This document shows positions 23,065 through 34,512 of a stretch of DNA of 64,000 nt, piece by piece. Under the pieces are notes generated by a model. The model was not told the origin of the DNA. It saw nothing but the letters and a program-made list of their open reading frames with translations, and made no database searches. The DNA comes from Siphonodentalium dalli (lineage: Eukaryota > Mollusca > Scaphopoda > Gadilida > Siphonodentaliidae). The stretch's first letter is position 1; each line of letters starts with the position of its first letter. The stretch covers positions 52,808,760-52,872,759 of the forward strand of contig CP136069.1 in the NCBI GenBank assembly GCA_032622095.1. Direction: 5' to 3'. Made by a program: the position numbers and the translations under genes.

Positions 23065-23873
23065 ATTATAACATATTAAGGACTGTCAACTATTTGCTTT
23101 GGAATGGCCTAAAATAAAAATCGTGCGTGAAATGGGAAAATTAAAAAAATAGGAATTTTGTTATTTTTTGGTGATATTGCGATTTTTTTATTTAGGACAT
23201 AGCACTTCAGCACTCTTTGATTTGACAAAGAGAAAATGATATGAGAGTCTGAAAATAATAAATAAAAAAGGAGAGAGATTATGGGAGATTATGTTGGTAT
23301 TCAAATCGATATTCGTGATGCATGCAAACGTTATATCGCGTCCACATTATCCCAATATTACATACGTGAATCTGATAATCCTTTGATATCTTTCTGTTTC
23401 CATGAATTCAGAAGGAACACATACTTAACAATAATGCAGAATATACGATTCAGGTTATCGCGAATTCGGTCTATAGTGAAAGCTACATGATGACGTTGTT
23501 CGTCGAGTTTCGTTGAAATCGACATGATGGCATTTTATGAATGAAATGAACATTCTTCGTATAGTACACATCTCAATCGGATGGCGCACACAGTGTCAAT
23601 AATATAATGGTTAATTTCACTAATTTCTCCGATTTCTCACATGCCCTACATGATGTGCGATTGGCCTAATTGATATACGAAATTTAATGAACCATTGTGC
23701 ATGTCTGAAGTGTAATTAATCATACCACGACATAAGGCCGAAGTGAATCTTATTTGATGGGAATACGAATGTATGAAGTTAATTTTATAAGATTTACTAA
23801 AAGGCATATATATCCTAGCTTATGCGTGTGTTTTAGCTGTGGTTCGTTAATTACTCTAGCGTATGGTCATATT
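23065..23873 (+). mobile_element. Family D copy 1, right part
   Basis: Resumes at ATTATAACATATT. It contains CGTGAATCTGATAATCCT, the conserved CTACATGATGACGTTGTTCG block (23487-23506) and TCAATAATATAATGGTTAAT, and ends GGTTCGTTAATTACTCTAGC near 23861. The TTAA here is uninterrupted. Confidence 0.65.
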
Positions 23874-24842
23874 ACGACGCAGCTGTTTTGAATTTCGCGA
23901 GCGTCTTTGTCGCAAAGTAGATCGGTGGGCTTAAAGCAATAATGTCGTAATCGGAAAATCTTGTTACTGTGTCATCCGATTACTGGTTTTGCAAATGGGA
24001 ATTATGAACATTCATAGCTTAGTTTACCTTTTATTGAGAAAATAAGACACAATAAATGACGACACTATATTAACTACAGTCTACACACACCGGGGCGAGT
24101 GAAAAGTGATCGAAATTCCTGATGTGAAATATAATAAGAATGTCATCACGAATTTACCGTTCTACTGTGCGAAGATGGGCGATGCGCTACTGTGCGAAAT
24201 GAAAAAAACATATTTAATAAGGAATTAATTGTTATCATAAGACTATATAATACATACATGCATGCATGTGATAATCCATAGATATTCTATTTTCTGGAAT
24301 CGAAAGGAAACACATAATTAAGAAAAAAGCAGAAGATACATTCAGGCGAACTCGGTCAATGGGAAAAGTTACACGATGACGTTGTTCGTCGATTTTCGTT
24401 GAAATCGACACGGTGACACCTTTGAATGAAATGAACAGCTGTGAAATGGACACGCTTCTCTATGGAATCCTACTTCTCGGTAGAGTATCTCCGCCGCAGT
24501 GCTCACACAGCGTCAAGAAAAGAAATACATGGGTTAAATTCATTAAAGATGTCCCCGTTCCCCTCTCGACAAGGTATAACTATTTTCTCTTTGATATTGG
24601 TACTAGTAGTTCATAACCATGAATAGTCTAGCTGTCGATCAAGTCTACCCGGAAGTACGATTTATTTGCCTAATTTATACGCGAAATTACGATTGGGGTC
24701 CATTCACTCGACGAACCCAGGAAATATAGCCTTATGTGAATCTTATTGGAGGGAATACCAGAGAATCTATAAACTGATTTTGATAAAAAAAAGAGAAAAA
24801 AAGCCACACATACCCTCATATGAGTGCTTTTGCTTTTGTTCG
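23874..24842 (+). mobile_element. Family D copy 3, head-to-tail after copy 1
   Basis: Starts ACGACGCAGCTGTTTTGAAT directly after the end of copy 1. It contains CACGATGACGTTGTTCGTCG (about 24372) and ends at TTTTGTTCG just before the TTAA of the MITE at 24843. Confidence 0.6.
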
Positions 24843-25222
24843 TTAACCCTTTATCCAACAGAACGGCCCTGTGCCAATGCATTCTCTTATATATGCGAGT
24901 CGACCATAGGTCGCCTCGCATATATAAGAGAATGCATTGGCTTAACACATTACAAATTATAAAATTGTTAAAAAATGTAAGAAAAAATGGTAAAAAGTGT
25001 TAAAATGCATTCTCTTATATATGCGAGGCGACCTATGGTCGACTCGCATATATAAGAGAATGCATTGGCACAGGGCATAACTGTAACCATCACAATGTGG
25101 TCAATGAGCCGGTTCCAATGATATCCATATTTGTATGGTTTTATTGAGACAGACCCAAGATAATTTAGGCTGTTGCAGCTTTATTTGGCCGTTTTTGGCC
25201 GGTTTGTTGGGTAAAGGGTTAA
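24843..25222 (+). mobile_element. piggyBac-like palindromic MITE, copy 1
   Basis: TTAA at 24843-24846 and 25219-25222. Terminal repeats CCCTTTATCCAACA and TGTTGGGTAAAGGG. Inside are two 60-70-bp palindromes built from GCCAATGCATTCTCTTATAT and its complement, mutually inverted around a short spacer. The TTAA duplication and CCCTTT ends fit the piggyBac superfamily. Inserted in the family D site GGTTCGTTAATTACGC. Confidence 0.8.
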
Positions 25223-25990
25223 TTACGCTAGCTTATGATCATATTATAATATAAACTACCAACATCAAACTGAAAGTATTCAAAAGTCAAGTCTGTTGAT
25301 TGTTGTCTATATAGCGGGGAGTATTGTACTGAAATTAACCATTATATTATTGACGCTGTGTGCGAACTCCGATTGAGATGTGTACTATACGAAGAAGCTT
25401 GTCGATTTCTAGTTCATTTCATTCATAAATTGTCATCATGTCGATTTCGACGAGCAACGTCATCATGTAGCTTTCACAATCGACGGAATTTGCGATAACC
25501 AGAATGTATCTTCTGCTTTGTTCTTATGTATTTGTTTCTTGTCGATTCATGAAAATAGAAGTATATCTGAGGATTATCAGATTCACGTATATACTCTGTA
25601 ATATTATGATAATTTAAACGCGATATAATAACGTTTGCTTGCATCACGATTTTCGATTCCAGTATTGTCCCCAGCCCAGCCAGAGTGATTGAGATTTTCA
25701 CATTGCACGCGACATTTATATTTTAGGCCACTCCGTTGCAAATATTTTACAGTCAAAAATATGTTATAATTATGTTCTCAATCAAATGTAAACCGCGGCT
25801 ACGAATGAACTTAACTGTGCATAATTCCGATAGTAACTCCCCTCATTTTGGAACGCCGGCCATTGAAAGACGCACACGTTTATTTCAGATTACGACATTA
25901 ATGCTTTAAGCCCACCGATCTACTGTGTGACAAAAGTGCTCGCAAAAATTCAAAACAGCAGTGTCGTATTAGATAATAATTGGTGATGTT
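25223..25990 (-). mobile_element. Family D copy 2, inverted
   Basis: Reverse complement of copies 1 and 3 and the most continuous body: start near 25990 (GACTATATCTGATT), GTAGATCGGTGGGCTTAAAG at 25912-25931, AGCTACATGATGACGTTGC at about 25454-25472, end GCTAGCGTAATTAA at 25232. It meets copy 3 tail to tail with the MITE between. Confidence 0.65.
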
Positions 25991-26030
25991 ACACAATCAG
26001 ATATAGTCCATATACGACCTAAAGCATCCG

Positions 26031-26236
26031 TAGTTATGGTTGGCCATATCCGTAATTATCATTTGCCATGTCCATAGTTATGATTTGCCATATCCATAGT
26101 TATGATTTGCCATATCCGTAGTTATGATTTGCCATATTCATAGTTATGATTTGCCATATCCGTAGTTATGATTTGCCATATCCGTAGTTATGATTTGCCA
26201 TAGTTATGATTTGCCATATCCGTAGTTATGATTACG
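26031..26236 (+). repeat. 22-bp minisatellite, about nine units
   Basis: Unit TATGATTTGCCATATCCGTA plus GT. The last unit runs into GATTACGGTTTCGAGAA, the same context in which a single unit occurs at 15112-15150. Confidence 0.9.
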
Positions 26237-27030
26237 GTTTCGAGAAGCCAAGCATGGGAACCACTGTGGGGGATATGCTCCTCGAAATCTCATTCCGCCC
26301 GAGCAAAATTCCCATTCCGAGCGGTATAAGATCCGATTCCGCGAACGTTTTGCTCGATTTTCCACGACCATGTTTACTAATTGGTGTATACCGAGGGAGC
26401 AACTCATGGGATGACACATTCAATTGTTAGGATTTGTTTCTAAGGTATTCTGCTCTTCAATTACTTGTTCTTTCGTCTCATATATAGCACGCTGAACTAA
26501 CTTACAAGGGTTGCTCACTCAAATCCACACACACAGAAGAAAAGTATGGTGTACAAATGTGAATTTCGAAGCGAAAAAGATAATGTTTTGTAGAACAAAT
26601 TGCTTACGTGTATCCACACACAACACATCGTTACTTTAAAAATACGGTTGATAAAAATATTGCCTTAAAAGTCACACTACCATACGTTCCGATTCTGTTT
26701 TAGGAGTGTTCCGATTTACGACACGCATATTTTCAGCGTTCCGATTCCTGACATGGATAAATGTTATCTGTAATCCAATTAATTGCTTCATTTTGCTGGC
26801 TCCAAGGCGGTTCTACATGACTGGAAATTGTCCTATAATGATTAACTAAGTATACAACGAATTAGTATCTTATACTAAAAACAGATCTACAACCTCACTA
26901 TGGTTTAGATTTGGATGCGAATTTTTTTTTTATATTTTCCTGTAATATCTTGAGGTACTTTATTAAAAAGACCAAACATATATGTGCATGTATATGGGAA
27001 GTCAAATTGACATTTAAGAAATAATTGAGC

Positions 27031-27482
27031 TTAAAGGTACTCAATCCGATTCGATTGTCCCCATAACATCAGATTCCAACACAACAACAATGTTTTTTTT
27101 TAAATGCTGAGCACTCCACTGACTCCAGACAGTCTCCAGTTATCAGCATCGATTAATTGCCCAAAAATAAACTAGTCAACTATAAAATTGCCCAAAACTG
27201 TTATTTATCAACATTTTGTTCAACGAAAGTTTACCGGTTTGTCCATTATTTGGCACAAAAAGCCAGTTGATTTTAGAGTTATCCATCTTCATCCGCAATA
27301 TGGTCCGAGACCGTCTTCTCGTCGACCTTTTACTGGGCCACTTAAAATGATCGGTGGTAAAAAATAATAGATTTAAAAAATCGATATTTGAACACTCTGA
27401 AATTTGATGGGTGGGTTCCACGAATCGAATAAAATATTTATGACCACCGAAGCCTAGGAAATAGTAAGTGTACGAGCGTTAA
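27031..27482 (+). mobile_element. Family E MITE, partial copy
   Basis: Left end TTAA then AGGTACTCAATCCGAT. The interior shares GGATGAAGATGGATAACTCT and a CGAAGCC...AAATAGTAA end region with copies at 36247 and 45048 (inverted). The right GAGTACCTTTAA end is missing. Confidence 0.6.
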
Positions 27483-27489
27483 TTCCGAC

Positions 27490-28165
27490 TATGCACATTT
27501 AAGCGCCATAATGAATATCTAATAAGGGGAGATCTAATTACGCTTAAGCACAATAAGGAAATATATAATTGCGCCTAAGCGTATATTTTATTGCGTTTAA
27601 GCGCAATAATGCATATATTATTGATCTTAAGCAGAAAAAGGAATCTCCAATATCACTTTAAATGCGCAATGAGGAATATTATTATTGCGCTTAAGTGCAA
27701 TAAGAGCTAATTGGGTTTAAGTGGAAATCAAAAAACAATCGCATGACAGCACAATTAGCCACAATACATAAACGCTAATTCAAATGGTGTAGTCCATATA
27801 TAGTGCAATGGGTTGAGTTTATTTGTGACCTGGTGACTGTCCACTCGTAGGCCTATTCGGATTCTACTATTTGCACAGAGGGGTGATCTCATGATGGAGA
27901 TATTAATTGCGCTTAAGCGCAATAAGAATGAGGAGCCAGAGATGTAATTGCGCTTAGGTGAAATAAGAAATGTCTTATTTCGCTTAAGCACAATAAGGAG
28001 TCCCTAATTGCGCTTAAGCGAAATAAGGAAAATTCTAATTGAGCTTAAGCACACTAAGAGAAGATCTTATTGTGCTCATAAGAATAAGGAATATTCTTAT
28101 TGCACTTAAGTGCAATTCCGTCTTCAGTTAATTCGGCAAAACAATCGCATGACAGCAATAATTTT
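27490..28165. repeat. Array of ATTGCGCTTAAGCGCAAT palindromes, two blocks
   Basis: About 15 variants of the 18-bp perfect palindrome ATTGCGCTTAAGCGCAAT, usually followed by AAGGAA, recur every 25-50 bp at 27495-27715 and 27904-28110. Each block is followed by AAAACAATCGCATGACAGCA (about 27730 and 28139), so the block was itself duplicated. Non-coding. Confidence 0.85.
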
Positions 28166-28794
28166 GACTGAACACATTATATCATTCGTGGGTACGTGTA
28201 CAGCAAATATCGATTTTCCAATCGGTATTTGCTTGTACCCGTACATGATAATTCTCGTTTTTAGTCAAAAACCATAATTATCCTCTCGTATCATCGTTGA
28301 TTATTTGCCCTGCTATAATCGATATATCGATCGCTCAGCACAATTTCAAAGTAAAATGTGCGACTTCCGTCGCGAAACTGACGTAGGAAAGTTTTCAACG
28401 ATGAATACTGTTTATATCAGGAAAAACAGTATGTACATTTGATCAACATTATCCGAAAATGTACTGTATAAAGAGTCTGAATGCATGCCCCTTTAATACT
28501 TTCGTCATCATTTTGAAGACAAAAGCTAAGGGCCGTCATCGATTACAGCATTTTACTGGCTTTTTAGGCAACAAAATTATAGGGGAACATGTCCCAATTG
28601 AAGCTAGAGGTAAACATTAACATAATATGTTATTAAACATGCATTACATCTGTGTTTTTAAGTTTTTCGGCTGGTATATTTGAAATATGCTCGGTCGACA
28701 AGCGGAAAAACTCACAACGGAATCGGGCGGAATGAGATTTCGAGGAGCGGATCCTCCACAGTGATGGGAACGCGAGCTTTACATGCAGTCATCG

Positions 28795-29140
28795 AGCCTA
28801 CCACTGGCTGTTATCTGATAACAACATAATCAGGTACAACATAAACACGACAGCAGAACCACATCAACTTACTGCGAGTGGCAAGAAATTTGAACGGCTC
28901 TATTTTCTCATAAGCGGATTCGTAGTAGTCAATTCTGCGAAAAGATTTTTTGACCGTCCGAAAAATTTCAACAACTATATTAGCTATTCGTAATTCGTAG
29001 TTCATTAGACATCTTTCGCACAACGAACGACGACAGATAATTATCACGAATACCTATTTTAGTCGTAATTTTTTCCGACGGTCCAAAAATCCTTTTCGCA
29101 GAATTGACGACTCAGTGCTTGCCACTCACAGTAAGGGAAT
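28795..29140 (+). mobile_element. Family H element with inverted arms
   Basis: Left arm CTTACTGCGAGTGGCAAG and TCAATTCTGCGAAAAG (28869-28945); right arm CTTTTCGCAGAATTGACG and CTTGCCACTCACAGTAAG (29092-29135). The interior has the ATTCGTAATTCGTAGTTCAT motif of the 48-bp unit. Confidence 0.65.
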
Positions 29141-29389
29141 TATAGTTCTGCGTGTCGTGATAATTTTGTACTTAATTAAGATGTTACCAGGTCACAGCAT
29201 AGTGTTGTGTGTTTCGCAATCACCTCCTTTTTCACGACGACGAATTATTTGATTGCCACTACTATATAACAAGCGCATCGCTAGGGCGTGGCAACATACG
29301 CATGTGGTAATTTCAACAAAGGGCCATTACGAGTAATACATACAGTATGCCAAATTTTAAAACAAACATATACATGTAACTACAACTAA

Positions 29390-30060
29390 AGCTATCACCC
29401 GCCGGGAACCGAAATAATTAATCGTCAAATTATAAGTCAACAAGGACCATCACTCCGGTTATACCCAAATTCGAACTTGACCAGTATTTTCATATGAATA
29501 ATCCATACACCAAATTTGAAAGCAACAGATAACTAAAACTATAGTTATCACCCGGAAACCAAAATAATCGCAAATTCTAAGTCGACAATGACCATGACTC
29601 AGGCAAAATGGGCGGACCGAATCCAAATTCGAACTTGACCTTTATATTTATGTGGCTAATCTACATACACAATTTGAAAACAGTCAGACAACTAGAACCT
29701 AAGTTATCATCCGGAAACCAAAATAATCGGCAAATTATAAGTCGTAGTAAACTCACATACCAAATTTCATTCCATTCAGTTCAGATTTACTAGAGTTATC
29801 ATCCGGAAACGAAAATTCAGTACAAATTCCAACAAAAGGGTCGTAATTGTGGTGAAAATTGGCGGGCGGAACATGAATTAGAACTTGACCTGTATTTGGT
29901 GCTAATAAACCCACATACTAATTTTCATTCCATTCAGTTGAGACTTACTAGTTATCATCCGGAAAAAGAGCGAACAGACGGACGGACGGACGGGCAGACG
30001 GACAGCTCAACCAATAACATAATACGTTCCGTTTGTTTTTCAAAACGGGCGTAAAATAAG
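29390..30060 (+). repeat. Direct-repeat element with ACGG microsatellite
   Basis: Modules of 100-120 bp with TTCGAACTTGACC, CATACCAAATTTCATTCC and AGTTATCATCCGGAAAC repeat about five times. The element ends GACGGACGGACGGACGGGC (29974-29995) and a hairpin (CCGTTTG...CAAAACGG). Same architecture as 22240-23064. Confidence 0.65.
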
Positions 30061-30061
30061 G

Positions 30062-30600
30062 CCACTACCTATATACGAGCGTCTGCGGCGCATAAGATAC
30101 TATGAGTGGCGGGATGGGGTGGTGGGTGGGTACTACCTATATACGAGCGCTCATCCCGCCACCCATAGTATCTTATGCGCCGCAGTCGCCCGTATAGAGG
30201 TTACTGCCCACATAAATAATAAGTATAAGTTCGTACGAGCGCCTGCGGCGCATAAGATACTATGAGTGGCGGGATGGGGTGGTGGGTGGGTACTACCTAT
30301 ATACGAGCGCCTGCGGCGCATAGGATACTATGGGTGGCGGGATGGGATAGTGGGTGGGTACTACCTATATACGAGCGCCAGCGGCGCATAAGATACTATG
30401 AGTGGCGGGTGGGTACTACCTATATACGGTATATAGGTAGTACCCACCCGCCACCCCATCCCGCCACCCATAGTATCTTATGCTCCGCAGGCGCTCGTAT
30501 ATAGGTAGTACCCACCCACAACCCCATCCCGCCATCCATAGGTATAGTACCCACCCACCACCCCATCCCGCCACCCATAGTTTATAGTATATAGCTAGTA
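30062..30600. repeat. G-rich 65-bp units in direct and inverted orientation
   Basis: Units reading TATATACGAGCG, GCGGCGCATAAGATACTATG, GGTGGCGGGATGGGGTGGTG, GGTGGGTACTACC occur forward (30062, 30236, 30303, 30367) and reversed (30145-30200, 30426-30595). The GGGATGGGGTGGTGGGTGGG segment meets the usual four-run G-quadruplex pattern. Confidence 0.85.
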
Positions 30601-31730
30601 CCAATTTAAGCACATAATCTCAGAGTCATCTCCCACATTGAGGATGTGAGAAATGATCGCGAACTTATTACTGTATGATGTATTTGTGAGTTATGTTGAA
30701 AATTCAGAACCGTAATCGTAACAACGGATATGGAAACACGATAACGAATAGAAAGAACACCAATTCTAGTGACGTAGTACCCTATTCGTAATTAGTATCT
30801 GTTGTCTTTCATTATGCGAACGGTGTCCGCCATCTAGAGCGGAGAAGCATGATAATCATGATAATGAGGTCATGAATTTGTGGCGAGTACAGATACATTT
30901 AAAGAACGAAAATAGAAGGCACGAATTACACCAGAGGGATGAAATGTCTGTAAAACCAATTTCTCAAATTTTAATCATTTTTCGTTGGATCATGTGACTT
31001 CGCGTCACGATAATTCGACTGACCGATTATTAGGCGAATGAGATGTCGAGCGGAGTGACTAGGTTACACTGGTACAAATATTGCTCGGAGTGACATCTAG
31101 CGGATGTGGGAGGAATATATAGGAGAGAATAAAATATACACTGGGCCCTGATTGGTCAATAGCCGTGTGTGTTGTTTCTTTTGCATAAAAAATACATCAC
31201 ACCTCTTCTCTATTATTTCCCATAGGAAAAAAATATCCATTGGCACAGGACTGTAGTTAAGTTTGAATTTTATGGTGTGGTCTAAAATATGACATTATTT
31301 TTAGTGCGGTTCGGACACTAGTTACGAAAACACAAGATTTAAAGGCACACCCTAGACGTGCATTTTTGTTTTGCATAAAAAGTTTTCACAAATGTCAATG
31401 TTTCAGATTTAAAGAAAATTTTGGAACTAGGATTTATATTGTAAACAGTATACGCTTAAACATTTGCACTGAGGCCCTTGGAAAACATTTACAACAGTGT
31501 AACACCTATATCTATTACAGACCCTTTATTTGAAATATAATGTTTCTACGTTGATTTATTTCTCGCATGATCCTCATTGCATTGTATATACGGTCAGTCA
31601 TAAAGAAACAATAAAATAAATAAATAACAGTTTTGTAAAGCGTAAAATCCACACCGAAATGTTACAACCTGCTTGACAGGTTAGAATAAAATACAATTCG
31701 AATTATTATAAATAGAGAATATACATAGGA
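30601..31730. other. Mostly featureless; family H fragment
   Basis: 30740-30830 is family H (GTGACGTAGTACCCTATTCG). The rest is AT-rich with no supported gene or repeat. Confidence 0.5.
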
Positions 31731-31816
31731 GCCGAGAGTACCAAATTTTCAACACGAGTATATTGTGGTTTTTAAATCAAGAAATACCACGAGTGGTGAA
31801 AATTTGGAACTCTCGG
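31731..31816. repeat. 86-bp inverted repeat
   Basis: GCCGAGAGTACCAAATTTTC pairs with GAAAATTTGGAACTCTCGGC; inner part CACGAGT/ACCACGAGTGGT. Confidence 0.8.
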
Positions 31817-32199
31817 CAATTGTAGGTGTATTTTATTACTCCATATTTATTATTTTGTATTTGTTCCGTGAATTCATACTCCGCTGTTTTCTTTTAATGT
31901 GTATCTTCTCCGAGAGACACAACGACGATGCTATAAGGAATGTGCATCACGCGTGGTGATGCATACTTTTATGCCATGACGCCAGTCTGTTTCTAAGCAA
32001 TCGGTCAGTCATTTGACATGCCCATTGATGTGTCTGGTGCACATAACACTAGCAGGCTCAGTCTAGTAATAACTAGACCAAGGTTTCCTTACAGTCAACT
32101 CTCAGTCTAGAGACACCGGTATTAAAATTCATTTCCGCGATGAACGGGAAATTCCCTTCTGGCGACAGCTCATTATTATTCATGTTTCCAAATATAGCA

Positions 32200-32346
32200 C
32201 TGTTTACCCTTTTGATTGGAGTTATTTGATGCGGCAGACCTTTCCCGTAACCGGTAGGAAGAATAGCTAACACACCTTGTTCTGGTTATTAACAAACTCC
32301 TCAGAATAAACTCCTGTTCTTGCTTCAGTGAATCAATACCAATTTT
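32200..32346 (-). pseudogene. RecQ-helicase-like exon fragment
   Basis: On the minus strand a plausible 3' splice site (GTTTTTGCAG, ending 32347) opens into IGIDSLKQEQEFIL and, after a one-base shift near 32275, VLAILPTGYGKGLPHQ (about 32226-32273). RecQ-family helicases have the order LKxxQ..., then LPTGYGKS at Walker A. Here the Ser/Thr after the Walker lysine reads Gly. The sequence loses similarity after about 50 residues and I find no DEAD/DExH box. Probably a retained exon piece or a fragment captured by a mobile element. It lies alone, next to the family F element at 32711. Confidence 0.45.
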
Positions 32347-32710
32347 CTGCAAAAACGTTCTTAATTACAATTTCGAGAATTTGTATTTCGTAAGTATGCT
32401 ATTGTTTTAGCGTTGCCTCGCTTTCATCTAGCATTTCCGCCTTCGGTACTACTTATTTTTAGATCTATTGGGCGGTGCTTGTATGAATAATTACTATGAG
32501 CGCAGAATATGAATAGGTAATGCATTTGCAGGCAGTTATTGATTGGTCGAGCTACGCATTTACTGGTGCGTATTGGTTGGATTTCTCCCGTTTGAAATAA
32601 ATTTTTCCATGAATGTCTCAAGACCGTAAGTTGAAAGTAATGAAAATTAGGTCTTGTTTTAATAAGACTGTAGCAGGCTATGTTTGATTGAAATGCGGGC
32701 AATGTTCCCC

Positions 32711-33527
32711 TTAAAGGGACGGGCGGCGTTCGTTGCAGAAATATTCATATTTGTTCAAAACAGAAGGAATATTAAACTATATATAGTTTTATTCATATGG
32801 CAAACATAATCAGCGCGTAAATAGTATATTGTCGTCAAGACGTACGATGGTGTACGTAAACAAGAGCCTGCCCATGTTACAGAAGTTGCGCTTCTGTTTA
32901 CATAACACATCGCAATTCTATTGGTTAATCACACAAAAATAATATAAACGCTCTTTTTGTAATTCTACATACTATTAGCGTCCCACAATCCAGAAATCCA
33001 GAAAGGCTTAGGCATTGTGACTAAGATAGGACTGAGTAAGATCGAATAGTAGTGAGTCGTCGATGCGAAATAACGATGATGATAATTAATATGATGTATA
33101 TGACCAGTGCTGTTATTGTTAATGATGGTGTTGTTGTTGTTGTTGTTGATGGTGATGGCGATGACGACGATGAAGATGATGATGATGATAATAATAATAA
33201 TAATGGTGATGATAATGGTGACGATGATGGTGATAATGTATTATATTATATGTAAATAGTGTAAATATGTTTGTCAACTCTATATAATGCGTGTTAACTC
33301 ACGATTGAGTTCATTAAAGCATTCATTCATATCAGGATAACAGTTACAAATAACGCTCTTTATGTTACCATATCCGGATCTAAACAAAATCCTGGAAACG
33401 TAACGTTTTTTGCTTTTGTTTACATAACAAAGGGGAAAAAATTTACAATAACATACTGTTTATGCCATATTTCTGATTGGTATAAGAAAAAATTCTGTCT
33501 ATATTCTACTATCGCCCATATCTTTAA
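32711..33527 (+). mobile_element. Family F TTAA element, copy 1
   Basis: TTAA at 32711-32714 and 33524-33527; ends AGGGACGGGCGGCGTTCG and CGCCCATATCT. Matches copy 2 (41070-41554) except for about 355 extra bases (about 32962-33320) that hold a (GAT)n tract. Confidence 0.75.
33110..33240 (+). repeat. Trinucleotide (GAT/GTT/AAT)n tract
   Basis: GTTGTTGTTGTTGATGGTGA followed by GATGATGATGATAATAATAA runs; imperfect. The Asp/Asn-rich open frame here is a by-product. Confidence 0.9.
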
Positions 33528-34126
33528 ATAATTGATATCATAACAACTTCCAATTTTAAATGATTGTAACAGAAGACCTATTATGCTAACTGCGATGTAG
33601 TTATACTGTGGTATAAACGTCTAACCCATGGAATGGGGTTTGAAAATGTATAGCCATGCAGAGTAGGGTGTAAAGATGGAATTTACAAAATAGGTGTTAT
33701 GCACACACTATAACATAGGCAATTATGGTATAAAAAGTCACACAAGTAATTTAGTAGTGGTAATAGATAGCTATGCTAAAACATAATAACTGCGAAAGGG
33801 GGACAATAACATATGGTTACATGGTAGGTACGGTAAGTATGGTAAGTATGGCAAGTATGGTAAGTATGGTAAGTATGGTAAAACGTTACAAACATAAGAG
33901 TTGAAGCTACTCTGAAATTGAAAATAAAAGCTGAAATGTTATCCAAACATTTATCCAGTGGCCACCTTGGATTTGACTACATTTGCAGTAATAATACAAA
34001 AAAAAAAATTGTGAGGAATTACCTATATATGCGCTTCATGTGTATAGGTAAACACTCTAAAAGCAATGACATGACAAACCATAAACTGGCACACCGAGCT
34101 GTACAGGCACTAAAAAGCCACTCAGA
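33528..34126. other. No gene; 10-bp tandem
   Basis: About six units of GGTAAGTATG at 33825-33884. Nothing else recognised. Confidence 0.6.
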
Positions 34127-34512
34127 GTCTGTCTGTCTGTTTGTCTGTCTGTATGTATGTATGTATGAGTTATAGACTCGAAAACTGCTAGACCGATCCC
34201 GCTCAAATTTGGTATGTAGGCCTACTTTGATCCCGGGAACAGTATGGGCGGGTCCAATTTCACGTGCGACCGTGTCCTTGACATTGACCTCGCTCATATA
34301 CGCTTATATTTCTGGATCTCGACCGATCCGACTAAAATTTGGTATGTATGCCTACTTTGATCCCGGTAACAATGTGGGCGGGTCAATTTCATTTGCGACC
34401 ATACCATTAACCTTGACCACACTCATATAGGCATGTTTTTTGGACCGATCAGACGGAGGTGACAACAAAGAAATCCCTAAATAGCCCGGACGAAGTTGGG
34501 CACATCAGCTAG
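34127..34512 (+). mobile_element. Non-autonomous Helitron
   Basis: 3' end: hairpin GCCCGGACGAAGTTGGGC (34484-34501), seven bases, CTAG (34509-34512), then T. 5' part: CTGT/ATGT microsatellite, then two approximately 110-bp modules with ACCGATCC, AAATTTGGTATGTA, CCTACTTTGATCCCGG. Same family as 42539-42856. The 5' edge is approximate. Confidence 0.65.

Larger units (their letters stand above)
26256..28770. mobile_element. About 2.5-kb element bounded by 45-bp inverted repeats
   Basis: 26256-26302 (CACTGTGGGGGATATGCTCC, CGAAATCTCATTCCGCCC) is the reverse complement of 28722-28770 with a few mismatches. The interior holds a family E copy (27031-27482) and the GCGCTTAAGCGC array. Flanking duplication not found and no transposase, so this may be two fragments facing each other. 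Confidence 0.45.

Noticed and set aside
16942-24453. Conserved peptide QRHRVTF-type frames in family D copies
   Set aside because: Similarity is at the DNA level, frames are interrupted in other copies, and no known domain is present.
24666-24962. Overlapping open frames on both strands, also at 42863-43226 and 54542-55003
   Set aside because: They run through the MITE palindromes (CILLYMR-type peptides on both strands) and reflect DNA symmetry.
33052-33255. Asp/Asn-rich acidic protein
   Set aside because: Translation of a trinucleotide tract with no flanking coding signal.
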